64,000 nucleotides of DNA. Origin: Psychrobacillus psychrotolerans. GTDB taxonomy: Bacteria; Bacillota; Bacilli; Bacillales_A; Planococcaceae. A program made the translations under genes and the position numbers. Under the pieces are notes generated by a model. That model searched no databases, was not told the DNA's origin, and saw only the letters and a list, made by a program, of their open reading frames with translations. The number at the start of each line of letters is the position of its first letter. Position 1 is the first letter of the stretch. Shown here piece after piece: positions 16,680-25,329 of the stretch. The stretch lies in assembly GCF_900115805.1 (NCBI RefSeq), contig NZ_FOXU01000007.1, positions 62,001-126,000 on the forward strand, written 5' to 3'.

Positions 16680-17708
16680 TTATTCGACTGCATCCATTAA
16701 TTTTTTATATAAATCTTCTCCAACCAACTTTTCAATTTCAGGATATACAACTTCCATTGCCTTTTTAAACTTCTCTTTTTCTTCTGAAGTAAGTTCTACG
16801 TATTCCATACCGCCTTCTTGAAGTAATTCAAGTGATTTTGCTTCATCTTCTGCTGATAATTGACGATTGAATGTACGTGTTTCATCAACAGCATCTTGTA
16901 CAACTTGTTGCAAATCTGCTGGTAAATCATCAAAGAATTTTTGGCTAATGACTACTGGCCAAGGTGAGTATAGATGACCAGTCAATGTTAAGTATTTTTG
17001 GACTTCCTGAAATTTTTGAGCATACATTAATGCAAGTGGTGATTCCGCAGCATCCACTGTACCTTGTTGTAATGCAGAATAAAGTTCTGTAAATGCAATT
17101 GGAGTAGCATTAGCGCCTGTTGCATTCCACATTTGTATTTGTTGTTGGCTTTCTAGTGTACGAATTTTCAATCCTTTCATTCCTTCAATGGTAGAAACTT
17201 CATGCGTATTATTCATTAAATGACGGAAACCATTTTCCCAATAACCTAATCCTTTAATTCCTACATCTGATAGACTGTCTAACACTTCTGTCCCTACTTC
17301 ACCATCTAATACTTCATGCGCCATCGCTGCATCTTCAAATAGAAATGGTAGATCCCATAAATACATACCTGAAGCAAATGATGTTAAAACAGCACTTGAA
17401 GGAGCAGCCATAGTTAAGTTGCCTAATTGTATAGCTTCTACCATCTCACGCTCTCCACCAAGTTGACCATTTGGGTAAATTTCTACTTTAATTTTACCGT
17501 CTGATTTTTCTTCTACTAATTCTTTAAATTTTTCAAACGATCCTTGTGCAAAATGATCTTCTGATGCCGCATGGCCAGCTTTAATTACATATGTGTCGTC
17601 GTCACTATTCGAATTTGTATCTGCTTCTGAGTTACCTGATTCATCCCCACATGCTGCAAGTAGTACTAAAAGTGCAAATATTAGACTAAATAAACCCCAT
17701 TTTTTCAT
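16680..17708 (-). CDS. TRAP transporter solute-binding lipoprotein (DctP)
   Basis: Extracellular binding protein. The signal peptide ends in LLAACGDES, a lipobox, so it is membrane-anchored. DctP landmarks: GHAASEDHFAQGSFEKFKELVEEKSDGKIKVEIYPNGQLG and the ligand arginine region FRHLMNN with LKIRTLESQ, a family arginine that binds carboxylate. Length 342. The ATG overlaps the aldolase stop (ATGA). A carboxylated substrate is expected from the family. Confidence 0.93.
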   Translation of the reverse strand: MKKWGLFSLIFALLVLLAACGDESGNSEADTNSNSDDDTYVIKAGHAASEDHFAQGSFEKFKELVEEKSDGKIKVEIYPNGQLGGEREMVEAIQLGNLTMAAPSSAVLTSFASGMYLWDLPFLFEDAAMAHEVLDGEVGTEVLDSLSDVGIKGLGYWENGFRHLMNNTHEVSTIEGMKGLKIRTLESQQQIQMWNATGANATPIAFTELYSALQQGTVDAAESPLALMYAQKFQEVQKYLTLTGHLYSPWPVVISQKFFDDLPADLQQVVQDAVDETRTFNRQLSAEDEAKSLELLQEGGMEYVELTSEEKEKFKKAMEVVYPEIEKLVGEDLYKKLMDAVE

Positions 17709-18733
17709 ATCTCGATACCCCTTTTAATTTGTTTTTCCTTTGCTAAATCTTGCGCTACCCCAATAATCCAATCCTCTTGTCCACCAACTGCATTCATTTC
17801 CGCAATTTTGACTAAAATATCTCGTGCATCTACCCCATACTCTTTACCTGCGCGTTCTGCAAATAATAAGAAGCTAGAGTAAACTCCGGTATAACCAAGC
17901 ATTAAGCTCAAACGATCGATTTGCACAGGACGGACCATCATTGGTTTCATAACATTTTCTGCCGCATCCATAACTTTGTATAAATCCACATTATGTGAAA
18001 TTCCCATTCTATTCATCACTGCCACTAACTGCTCTAGTGCAGCATTCCCTGCACCCGCACCCATGCCAGCTAGACTCGCGTCAATTCTATCTACACCTTC
18101 TTGAATAGCAACAATCGAGTTAGCAACTCCAAGGGATAGGTTATTATGTGCATGGAATCCAATTTTTGTTGAAAGATGTTGTTTAAATAGTGATACTCGA
18201 CTCCTAACATCATCCATCGTTAATGCACCCGCTGAATCAACAACATAAATTGTTTGCGCTCCATATGATTCCATTTTTTTTGCTTCTTCGAGTAAGTTTT
18301 CTGGTGATGTTCGATGGGACATCATCAAGAACCCTACTGTATCCATTCCTAGTCTTACTCCCGCTTTTATATGTTGTTCAGAGACATCCGCCTCGGTACA
18401 GTGAGTTGCCACACGTACAACTTGAGCACCCAACTGGTGAGCATTTTCTAAGTGTTCAATCGTCCCAACACCTGGTAATAATAAGACACCTACTTTAGCA
18501 TTCTTAGCATTTTCAACGGCTGTACGTATAATGTCATCTTCAGTTTCTTTAGAGAAGCCATACTGAATGGAACTGCCTCCCAAACCATCTCCATGTGTTG
18601 CTTCAATAATATCTACGCCTGAATCATCTAGTAATCTAGTTAACTCCGCAATTTGCTCTTTGGAGTACTGATGACTAATAGCGTGCATTCCATCTCTAAG
18701 CGTTACATCATTTATAACTAATTGCTTACCCAT
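17705..18733 (-). CDS. 4-hydroxy-2-oxovalerate aldolase (DmpG/BphI/MhpE type)
   Basis: Mn-dependent class II aldolase that splits 4-hydroxy-2-oxo acids into pyruvate and an aldehyde. Catalytic LRDGMHA is near the N-terminus, and the metal ligands are in [13 protein letters not shown]. The C-terminal communication domain that contacts the dehydrogenase for aldehyde channelling is present ([16 protein letters not shown]). Length 342 is normal. It overlaps the dehydrogenase gene upstream by eight bases, as expected for channel partners. No 2-oxopent-4-enoate hydratase gene is nearby, so the usual aromatic meta-cleavage route is not evident here. Confidence 0.94.
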   Translation of the reverse strand: MGKQLVINDVTLRDGMHAISHQYSKEQIAELTRLLDDSGVDIIEATHGDGLGGSSIQYGFSKETEDDIIRTAVENAKNAKVGVLLLPGVGTIEHLENAHQLGAQVVRVATHCTEADVSEQHIKAGVRLGMDTVGFLMMSHRTSPENLLEEAKKMESYGAQTIYVVDSAGALTMDDVRSRVSLFKQHLSTKIGFHAHNNLSLGVANSIVAIQEGVDRIDASLAGMGAGAGNAALEQLVAVMNRMGISHNVDLYKVMDAAENVMKPMMVRPVQIDRLSLMLGYTGVYSSFLLFAERAGKEYGVDARDILVKIAEMNAVGGQEDWIIGVAQDLAKEKQIKRGIEI

Positions 18734-19631
18734 TTATCTTCACCTCTTTATTCATAGCCTCTGCCATAATTTCAGCAGTTCGAACTGCAGCGGATGTAAT
18801 TATATCCAGGTTTCCAGAGTATTTTGGCAAGAAATCGCCCATTCCTTCTACTTCAACTTGGACAGTGACTAAATCTCCTTTGAAAACCGGTTCGGATTTA
18901 TAGCGATATCCCGGTACATAGTCCTGTAATACTTTCACCATCTGATCTATTGATTCTCTTATTTGTATATATAGTTCTTCTGAATGATCTTCTATTTTTA
19001 CAAAAATGGTATTTCTCATAAGAACTGGTGGCTCCGCAGGATTCAATACAATTAACGTTTTAGATTCCTTAGCTCCGCCTACTTCTTTTAAGGCCTTAGC
19101 CGTTGTTACCGTAAATTCATCTATATTTTGTCGAGTTCCTGGTCCTGCACTCTTACTAGAAATAGCTGCAACAACTTCTGCATATGAAACATTCACAACA
19201 TTCGAGATGGCTTTAACAATCGGTACTGTTGCCTGTCCACCGCAAGTAACCATATTCACGTTATCTAAATTAGTAACGTCAGAGGTTTCTAAATTTACAG
19301 ATGGAATAATAAATGGCCCAACAGCTGCTGGAGTTAAGTCAATCGCTTTTTTACCAAGTTCTTTTAGTATTTTTGCATTTGTAAGATGAGCTTTAGCAGA
19401 AGTCGCTTCGAACACAATATCCGCTTTCTCATGAATTTCTTTAAATCCTTCAATTCCGTTATATACGGGAGTCAAACCATGTTCCTTAGCTAAAGCTAAG
19501 CCCTTTGACTGTGGATCGATTCCTACCATTACAGTTGGCTCAAGTAATTCACTACGAAGTAATTTATACATTAAATCCGTTCCGATATTTCCAGAGCCGA
19601 TAATTGCGCATTTCACTTTTCTTTTTATCAT
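18726..19631 (-). CDS. Acetaldehyde dehydrogenase, acylating (DmpF/BphJ/MhpF type)
   Basis: Converts the aldehyde released by the aldolase to its acyl-CoA with NAD and CoA. Rossmann motif [11 protein letters not shown] is at the N-terminus, and the catalytic cysteine is in [16 protein letters not shown]. About 301 residues. I prefer the ATG giving [10 protein letters not shown], seven bases after AAGGAG, over an ATG two codons earlier that is too close to the ribosome site. Together with the aldolase it yields pyruvate plus acetyl-CoA or propionyl-CoA. Confidence 0.94.
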   Translation of the reverse strand: MIKRKVKCAIIGSGNIGTDLMYKLLRSELLEPTVMVGIDPQSKGLALAKEHGLTPVYNGIEGFKEIHEKADIVFEATSAKAHLTNAKILKELGKKAIDLTPAAVGPFIIPSVNLETSDVTNLDNVNMVTCGGQATVPIVKAISNVVNVSYAEVVAAISSKSAGPGTRQNIDEFTVTTAKALKEVGGAKESKTLIVLNPAEPPVLMRNTIFVKIEDHSEELYIQIRESIDQMVKVLQDYVPGYRYKSEPVFKGDLVTVQVEVEGMGDFLPKYSGNLDIITSAAVRTAEIMAEAMNKEVKING

Positions 19632-19633
19632 AT

Positions 19634-20299
19634 TCATTCTCCTTCTCCCTGCAATTCAAATACCGCCTTACTATAGTAATCCGATGCCCCTTCTAAATGC
19701 GTTCTTAATAGTGATTGAGCTTGTTCAATATTATTTAAAAGTAACGCATCTGCAATGACCTTATGTTCTAAAACAATTTCATTTTGTCGTTCTGCCGTAA
19801 ATTCAGATGTTACTTCTATCAATGTTTTAATGATTTCATTTAATGAATTCCATAACCGTATTAAAGTGCGATTACCAGTCATCATCAAAAGCTGTTGATG
19901 AAATTTTAAATCTGCTTCTACACTTTGTTTGCCCCCCGTTAAAGATTCCTCCATCTCTTGTATATATTGATAGAGTAACTCCCCTTCATTATCTAACTTT
20001 TCAGAGTTCTGAATTGTTAGTGCATATATCTCTAACAAAATTCTACTTTCATATAGATTTCTTATGTCTTTCTCTCCAAATTTCTGCACAATTGTACGTC
20101 CGTTTGAAGGTGTAATAACAAGTCCTTCGGCTTCTAATTTAGAAATAGCCTCTCGTATGGGTCCTCTACTAATAGAAAGCTCTTCGGATAACTCGGACTC
20201 TTTTAAGTGATCCCCTTCTTTAAACTCCTGGAGCATTATTTTTTTTCTTAAGTAAATCAATACCTGCTCACTGATATGTCTTTTTTCAAATTTCAACAA
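19634..20299 (-). CDS. GntR-family regulator (FadR/FCD type)
   Basis: A 221-residue regulator with an N-terminal winged helix ([45 protein letters not shown]) and an all-helical FCD effector domain. FCD members usually bind small organic acids. Start is TTG after AAGGTGG. It is the first gene of the operon, so it probably controls itself and the transporter/aldolase genes through the GTTAAC palindrome upstream. Confidence 0.93.
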   Translation of the reverse strand: MLKFEKRHISEQVLIYLRKKIMLQEFKEGDHLKESELSEELSISRGPIREAISKLEAEGLVITPSNGRTIVQKFGEKDIRNLYESRILLEIYALTIQNSEKLDNEGELLYQYIQEMEESLTGGKQSVEADLKFHQQLLMMTGNRTLIRLWNSLNEIIKTLIEVTSEFTAERQNEIVLEHKVIADALLLNNIEQAQSLLRTHLEGASDYYSKAVFELQGEGE

Positions 20300-20331
20300 A
20301 GAACCACCTTCATTTTTCTGAAAATTCTATT

Positions 20332-20353
20332 TGTTAACAGTTAACCGTTAACA
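20332..20353. promoter_or_regulatory. Palindromic operator, likely for the GntR regulator
   Basis: Three GTTAAC hexamers, each separated by one variable base, form a 22-bp palindrome with outer T/A (TGTTAAC and GTTAACA at the ends). It sits between the promoter and the regulator start, a position suited to repression. Confidence 0.7.
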
Positions 20354-20366
20354 TTTAACTAAATAT

Positions 20367-20396
20367 AATGTAAACGTTTTCAGTGGTGTTTGTCAA
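20367..20396 (-). promoter_or_regulatory. Promoter of the TRAP/aldolase operon with cre site
   Basis: TTGACA (20396-20391), 18 bases, TACATT (20372-20367). On the plus strand ATGTAAACGTTTTCA (20368-20382) matches all positions of the CcpA cre consensus WTGNAARCGNWWNCA and overlaps the -10 and spacer, so glucose repression is expected. Confidence 0.8.
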
Positions 20397-20398
20397 TA

Positions 20399-20413
20399 CT
20401 TTTTCTGAATATT
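20399..20413. promoter_or_regulatory. CodY-type box upstream of the TRAP operon promoter
   Basis: CTTTTTCTGAATATT matches 13 of 15 bases of AATTTTCWGAATATT. It lies just upstream of the -35 of the leftward promoter and 237 bases before the rightward BCCT promoter, so the leftward operon is the more likely target. Confidence 0.45.
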
Positions 20414-20649
20414 CATTTTATCGAACTAGTCTAATAAACTAAATGTGATGTAATACGCAGAAAAGTGAAATTCTGCACTAAGAAAAGCTATTGAATAGTT
20501 TTTATTGCCCACAGAGAAAAGAATTATAATTATTCGCAATTTTTTATTACTTTTGATTTAGTATCGATTATTTTAGTTTGTTAATAATTAAGAAGTTTCA
20601 ATCTCAGCTAAAATGGAAATACTATAAGGAATAAATATAAGTATTTTGG

Positions 20650-20678
20650 TTGATTCTATAATATTTTATTAGTATAGT
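20650..20678 (+). promoter_or_regulatory. Promoter of the BCCT transporter gene
   Basis: TTGATT, 17 bases, TATAGT, ending 36 bases before the ATG. Confidence 0.6.
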
Positions 20679-20714
20679 TAAGCGTTTAAGCTAAAAACGC
20701 GAGAGAGGGAAAAC

Positions 20715-22190
20715 ATGAAAAAATTATCAAAGGTATTTTATATAACGATTGGTTTAATAGTATTAGCTGTTGGATACGGCGCTTTAGCCCCAGAAAGTTT
20801 TGAAGCTATTACTAGTACTATTAAATCTTTTGTTGCTTCATCATTTGGTTGGTACTATATGTTACTTATGACGCTAATGTTAATATTAAGCATCTTCTTC
20901 ATCTTTAGTCCCTATGGAAAAATCCGACTGGGAAAAGATTCAGATCGTCCACAATTTTCAACTATTACTTGGATTTCTATGTTATTTTCTGCTGGTATGG
21001 GAATTGGGCTTGTCTTTTATGGGGCAGCTGAACCCTTATCACATTTTGCCATCGATCCTGCTACAGCTGAACCAGGTACGAGTGCAGCTTTTAAAGAATC
21101 CCTTCGTCAAACCTACTTCCACTGGGGATTCCATGTTTGGGCTATGTATGGGGTTGTTGCATTATCTCTTGCATTCTTCCAATTCCGTAAAGGGGAGCCA
21201 GGCTTAATCTCCTCCACTTTGAAACCAATTTTCGGCAAAAAAATGGAAGGTCCATGGGGTACTCTCGTAGATGTGCTCGCTGTCTTTGCCACAGCATTTG
21301 GCGTTGCTACTTCTCTTGGGTTCGGCGCTGTTCAAATTAATGCCGGCTTAAATTACTTATTTGGCTTCAAAATTGGCATTACTTCTCAAATTATCATTAT
21401 AGCGATTGTCACCGTCCTCTTTGTAGCTTCTGCTTGGTCGGGATTAAGTAAAGGGATAAAATATTTGTCCAATATGAATTTACTATTAGCTCTTGCTTTA
21501 CTTGGTTTTATCATTATTATGGGACCTACTTTACTGATTTTAGATATGTTTACAGATTCTTTCGGAGGTTATTTAGGGAATATTGTACAAATGAGTTTTC
21601 GCACTTCCCCATTAAATGGTCATAATCGAGAATGGCTAGACAATTGGACTATCTTCTATTGGGCTTGGTGGATCTCATGGGCACCATTCGTTAGTATGTT
21701 CATTGCTCGAGTATCTAAAGGTCGCACAATACGGGAGTTTGTTACAGGTGTTCTTGTAGCACCTACTTTACTGGGAACATTTTGGTTTTCAGCTTTTGGT
21801 ACAACAGCCATTGACTTTCAGAAGAGAGGCATTGCTGATTTAGCACAAGCATCTACTGAATTGACTATTTTTGAAATGTTCCATGTGATGCCTTTCTCTA
21901 CAGGTATTTCTGTTTTTGCTGTGTTATTAATTGGTTCCTTTTTCATTACTTCGGCAGATTCTGCCACTTTCGTTCTTGGTATGCAGTCGACCAACGGATC
22001 CCTGACTCCACCGAACAGAGTGAAGCTCGCTTGGGGAATCACATTATCCGTAATCGCTATTATTTTGTTATCCGTTAATGGATTAGCGGCATTACAAAAT
22101 ACAATTATTATTGCCGCCTTACCATTTTCATTCATAATGTTGCTTATGATTATTTCACTGTTTAAGGCTTTAAAAGCAGAAAGAAAATAA
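20715..22190 (+). CDS. BCCT-family betaine/carnitine/choline transporter
   Basis: Secondary transporter with 12 predicted membrane segments and 491 residues, lacking the long C-terminal regulatory tail of osmosensing members. The tryptophan-rich helix reads WTIFYWAWWISWAPFVSMFIARVSKGRTIREF, the BCCT signature, and GMGIGLVFYGAAEPLSHF lies in the glycine-rich third helix. Substrate is likely a quaternary ammonium compound. Single gene, divergent from the TRAP operon, with its own promoter and strong terminator. I cannot distinguish glycine betaine from choline or carnitine. Confidence 0.92.
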   Translation: MKKLSKVFYITIGLIVLAVGYGALAPESFEAITSTIKSFVASSFGWYYMLLMTLMLILSIFFIFSPYGKIRLGKDSDRPQFSTITWISMLFSAGMGIGLVFYGAAEPLSHFAIDPATAEPGTSAAFKESLRQTYFHWGFHVWAMYGVVALSLAFFQFRKGEPGLISSTLKPIFGKKMEGPWGTLVDVLAVFATAFGVATSLGFGAVQINAGLNYLFGFKIGITSQIIIIAIVTVLFVASAWSGLSKGIKYLSNMNLLLALALLGFIIIMGPTLLILDMFTDSFGGYLGNIVQMSFRTSPLNGHNREWLDNWTIFYWAWWISWAPFVSMFIARVSKGRTIREFVTGVLVAPTLLGTFWFSAFGTTAIDFQKRGIADLAQASTELTIFEMFHVMPFSTGISVFAVLLIGSFFITSADSATFVLGMQSTNGSLTPPNRVKLAWGITLSVIAIILLSVNGLAALQNTIIIAALPFSFIMLLMIISLFKALKAERK

Positions 22191-22197
22191 TGAAAAC

Positions 22198-22237
22198 AAA
22201 TGAAATGCCAAGGGTTTATTCCCTTGGCATTTCATTT
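22198..22237 (+). terminator. Terminator after the BCCT gene
   Basis: A 17-bp perfect stem (AAATGAAATGCCAAGGG and its complement) around TTTATT. The T tract is weak in both directions, but the stem is strong and may serve both strands. Confidence 0.75.
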
Positions 22238-22357
22238 ATGTTTAAACCTTTACTTTCTTTCTCATTATCAAATGAGATCCGAAAAAGAAAGTTATATTTT
22301 TACTCAGCTACAGTATTCTACAAATGAGTATGGAAAGTAGTCGAGATCTTACACGGA

Positions 22358-22611
22358 TTAACTCCAAACTTCTCTAGAAATATCAACAATGTATTTTAAT
22401 CTTTTATACCGCTGTTCTTCTGTCAGCTTATTACCATGATGTGTAGAAGCAAATCTGCATTGCGGATTAATTCTCAACTGCTCAAGTAGAACATTGAGTT
22501 GCTTCCTTGTTCGAAGAAGTCTAAATGCCCGCCAGTAAACTTTCTGGTCTTAACAAACTTCCTACATGGTCCGCTCGAAATGGTGCTTAAATAGCTGTTT
22601 GAACTGTCCAT
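22358..22611 (-). pseudogene. Collapsed MetE-like (YxjG/YxjH-type) gene
   Basis: Only the two ends of a cobalamin-independent methionine synthase family protein remain in about 254 bases; the normal gene is about 1.1 kb. Near the start one frame reads APFRADHVGSLLRPESLLAGI, flanked by stops, matching the family N-terminus. After a frame change the last 40 codons read LRINPQCRFASTHHGNKLTEEQ and end DISREVW, the family C-terminus. The middle, with the catalytic residues, is deleted. It follows the S-box-controlled cyclase gene by 14 bases with an AGGAG site, so it was once the second gene of that operon. Confidence 0.8.
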
Positions 22612-22625
22612 TTATCTCGCTCCTT

Positions 22626-23363
22626 TTATGGTAAGATTGCAAATGATCGAACTGGAAATCCAGAGGCTTTTTCTGGCTTCGGGACGATATTGAAAATAAT
22701 GGCTCCTGTTGCAGGGAGCTTATCTAAGTTCGTCAATAATTCTATTTGGTAAGTGTCTTGTTCAAGCACATAATATTCTCCGTGTAATGCGCCGTTTTTT
22801 AGATAGTCAGCACTTGAATCCGTGTCGAATGTTTCGTGTCCTATAGCTTTAATCTTTCGTTCTTGAAATAAAAACTTTAAAGCTTCTAATCCCCAACCCG
22901 GTGCGTGATTATTACCCGCTGCGTCCTTATTGTTAAATTCCTTTTCGTCTGGCCAACGTTTACTCCAATCGGTTCTAAGAGCGACAAATGAGCCTTCTTC
23001 GATTTTTCCGTGGGCTTTTTCAAATGTGAAAATGTCATCCACCGATAAAGTAAAATCATTATCTTCAGCCGCTTCCTTTGACTGATCAATGACGACTAAT
23101 GGTAATACCAATTCTTTCAATTCGAGTTCTTCTAAGTAACGCGTATCTCTTACAAAATGTATAGGTGCATCTATATGTGTGCCGTACTGTCCTGCAAATT
23201 GAAAGCTTTGTGCAAAGAATCCATCATCATGATTAAACAATGTATCGATTTCAGCTGCTTTAAAAGCGGCGAAATGTGGTGAATTAGCTCCAAATGTGTG
23301 TGTTAAATCTACCCACTGCTTTTCCTTCAATGTGTTGAATGCTTTTAGTAATTCCGATGACAT
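22626..23363 (-). CDS. Cyclase-family hydrolase (kynurenine formamidase-like)
   Basis: Metal-dependent cyclase/amidohydrolase-like protein of 245 residues. The family metal motif is visible as QYGTHIDAPIHF, and a second conserved region is IGHETFDTDSS with an acidic/histidine pair. The start MSSELLKAFNTL has a weak site. It is the first gene after an S-box riboswitch, which implies expression when SAM is low and a role linked to sulfur amino acid metabolism; the true substrate is unknown. The only downstream partner is the collapsed MetE-like gene. Confidence 0.85.
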   Translation of the reverse strand: MSSELLKAFNTLKEKQWVDLTHTFGANSPHFAAFKAAEIDTLFNHDDGFFAQSFQFAGQYGTHIDAPIHFVRDTRYLEELELKELVLPLVVIDQSKEAAEDNDFTLSVDDIFTFEKAHGKIEEGSFVALRTDWSKRWPDEKEFNNKDAAGNNHAPGWGLEALKFLFQERKIKAIGHETFDTDSSADYLKNGALHGEYYVLEQDTYQIELLTNLDKLPATGAIIFNIVPKPEKASGFPVRSFAILP

Positions 23364-23396
23364 ATTGATTTCTCCCCCTATTTTTTATAGTTAAAA

Positions 23397-23558
23397 TCAA
23401 ATAAAACCCCTTCTTAGAAACAAGAAGAGGTTTACACGTCATCGGTGAATTAGTCTCTTCTTATCTTCAAGCATAACGCTTCTGGAATTAGCACAGTACA
23501 AATTTTTGCCTGTTGCTGAGGTATCATAGGGCCAAGTCCCTCCACCTCTCTTGATAAG
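23397..23558 (-). ncRNA. SAM-I (S-box) riboswitch
   Basis: The conserved core is clear on the minus strand: P1 CTTATC (23558-23553), AGAGAGGTGGAGGGAC, TGGCCCTATGATACCTC, AGCAACAGGC, GTACTGTGCTAATTCC and the closing GATAAG (23465-23460). A terminator hairpin AAACCTCTTCTT/AAGAAGGGGTTT with T tract follows (23433-23397). In the family SAM binding favours the terminator. It controls the cyclase gene. Confidence 0.95.
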
Positions 23559-23584
23559 AAAGTTGTTTTATTTGATTAATACCT

Positions 23585-23613
23585 AGTATACAAATAGATA
23601 TTACCTAAGTCAA
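23585..23613 (-). promoter_or_regulatory. Promoter of the S-box operon
   Basis: TTGACT, 17 bases, TATACT, ending about 27 bases before the S-box aptamer. Confidence 0.8.
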
Positions 23614-23762
23614 CCATTATTTTCTTTTTATTTAGAATATAATATTTTTAATGGTGGAAGCATCATAATTTTCTTTTCATTTCCTCTGTTTTTTAGGTAC
23701 ATTAATAATATGAAGACTATGAGATAATATGAAAAGAGATAGTGATGAAAAGAGGGGTATGT

Positions 23763-24725
23763 ATGATCCATACGATTGGCATAACGACCGATCATGAAAT
23801 AGTAAATGACTTTCCTATAGAAGATATAAAACGGAGAAAGTTTGAATGGTACTGGATTGACATTGCCGAGCCAACCAAAGAAGAAGAACTTTTGCTTAGT
23901 TCTTTCTTTCGTTTTCATCCACTGGCAATTGAGGATTGCTTACAAAGGCTACAGCGTCCTAAAGTGGACTATTATGATGGTTATAACTTCTTTGTTTTAC
24001 ATTCTTTCAATGAGGAAACCTTAGAAGCGGAAGAGTTAGACATATTTGTTGGTCAAGACTATGTAGTGTCATTTCATTTCCATCCGATGCATGAAATGGA
24101 GCAAGCACGGCAGCGTATTAGACAAAACTCACAAGGCTGGGATAGAGGTGCTATCCATGCAACTTATAATATCATCGATACAGTAGTAGATGCCTATTTT
24201 CCGATTGTCTATAAAATTGAAGGCTATTTAAATGCTGTAGAAGACAAGCTTACTTATGATATGCGCCATTTTTCTATGGATTCAGTGTTTGATCTACGAG
24301 GAGATTTGTTGCGTTTAAGACGTACAGTTATTCCTATGCGAGATTTACTTTATAGAATATTAAATTCAGAACGAATGAATTTACAGCAGACAGAACACAC
24401 CTACTTTGCCGATATTTACGACCATTTAATACGACTGACGGAAATGATTGAATCTAATCGAGAGCTGACAGCTGATATACGTGATAGTCATATGTCGATA
24501 AACTCTAGTAGGATGAACCGTATCATGATGATCTTAACGATTGTATCAACTGTTTTTATACCCTTAACGTTCATTGTTGGAGTATACGGTATGAACTTTG
24601 CAAACATGCCTGAACTTGAGTGGAAATATAGTTATTTCGTAGTACTCGGTGCTATGGTCCTCATCGCTTTTTCTATGCTTAGTTGGTTCAAATATAAAGG
24701 GTGGTTTAATCTGTTTAAAGATTAA
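23763..24725 (+). CDS. corA: CorA-family Mg2+/Co2+ transporter
   Basis: Pentameric divalent-cation channel. The signature VYGMNFANMPELEW (GMN) lies at the end of the first of two C-terminal membrane helices; the cytoplasmic domain before it is the usual alpha/beta plus long helix. The ATG giving MIHTIGITTDHE is chosen because AAGAGGGG lies five bases upstream; an ATG seven codons earlier is less well placed. 320 residues. No M-box leader is seen. Single gene. Confidence 0.93.
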   Translation: MIHTIGITTDHEIVNDFPIEDIKRRKFEWYWIDIAEPTKEEELLLSSFFRFHPLAIEDCLQRLQRPKVDYYDGYNFFVLHSFNEETLEAEELDIFVGQDYVVSFHFHPMHEMEQARQRIRQNSQGWDRGAIHATYNIIDTVVDAYFPIVYKIEGYLNAVEDKLTYDMRHFSMDSVFDLRGDLLRLRRTVIPMRDLLYRILNSERMNLQQTEHTYFADIYDHLIRLTEMIESNRELTADIRDSHMSINSSRMNRIMMILTIVSTVFIPLTFIVGVYGMNFANMPELEWKYSYFVVLGAMVLIAFSMLSWFKYKGWFNLFKD

Positions 24726-24840
24726 TATAAGAGAATCCAGGTATAAAAGCGCCCGTCCCTTGAAGGTCAAAACTGTTTCTTTCGTTTTCGAGGGACTTTG
24801 GACAAACGTCTTGCTATATGATTACCGATTGAATTTTTAG

Positions 24841-24883
24841 TGATATTGGTTGTGACTTAGTCACAACCAATATCGCTTTTTTT
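24841..24883 (+). terminator. Terminator after corA
   Basis: Fifteen-base-pair perfect stem (GATATTGGTTGTGAC) with a 3-base loop, then GC and seven T. Confidence 0.9.
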
Positions 24884-25326
24884 AAATAATCTTATGGCAT
24901 TTATCTGCCCGTCGCCCTTCTACAACTCTTAGAACTAGGTAAGTATGTTTTGAGAAAAGTATTACAGAGTAGTATCCCTAATTCAACAGACAATTTTATC
25001 ACTATATTAGCTTGGGCGACTCATATCATCTAAGCGAAAGGCTGCAATATCTTAAAGTTAAGTACTACACATTTGATTGCAGTGGAAGGTGGCGACTCCA
25101 GCGGAAAAAGCGTTATGTGAAGACCCGCAGCGTAGCGAGGAGGCTGAGGCAACGGCCGCGCAAAGCGTCCACCTGAAACGGAAATCAGCAGTACTATTCA
25201 TTCTTTTAAGTCACCCTAATTCATTTTTCACGTTACATTTTTATATACTTCTTGGGCACATAATGAGTATAGAACATATATTTTCTTTTTAAAAAACGAG
25301 TAAATTCTAGATGAATTTGCTCGTTT
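24884..25326. other. Intergenic region holding a repeat element
   Basis: About 440 bases. The first 190 hold nothing I recognise; then comes the repeat, then a terminator. No start codon with ribosome site is seen on either strand. Confidence 0.5.
25074..25187 (+). repeat. Intergenic hairpin-like repeat element
   Basis: A 114-base GC-richer block running from TGATTGCAGTGGAAGGTGGCG to CCACCTGAAACGGAAATCA. The two ends are imperfect inverted repeats (AGGTGG/CCACCT, TGATT/AATCA) and the interior has internal dyads (GACTCCAGCGG, AGACCCGCAGCG, GCGAGGAGGCTGAGG). This resembles the GGAGGCGACTCC-type intergenic repeat common in Bacillales. It has no coding capacity. A degenerate second copy is at 13647-13736. 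Confidence 0.75.
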
Positions 25327-25329
25327 TTA
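25290..25329. terminator. Bidirectional terminator before the tubby-like gene
   Basis: AAAACGAGTAAATTC pairs with GAATTTGCTCGTTTT, one G-T pair, with A/T tracts on both sides. Confidence 0.75.

Noticed and set aside
24884-25073. Small gene upstream of the repeat
   Set aside because: All frames carry stops and there is no ribosome site.
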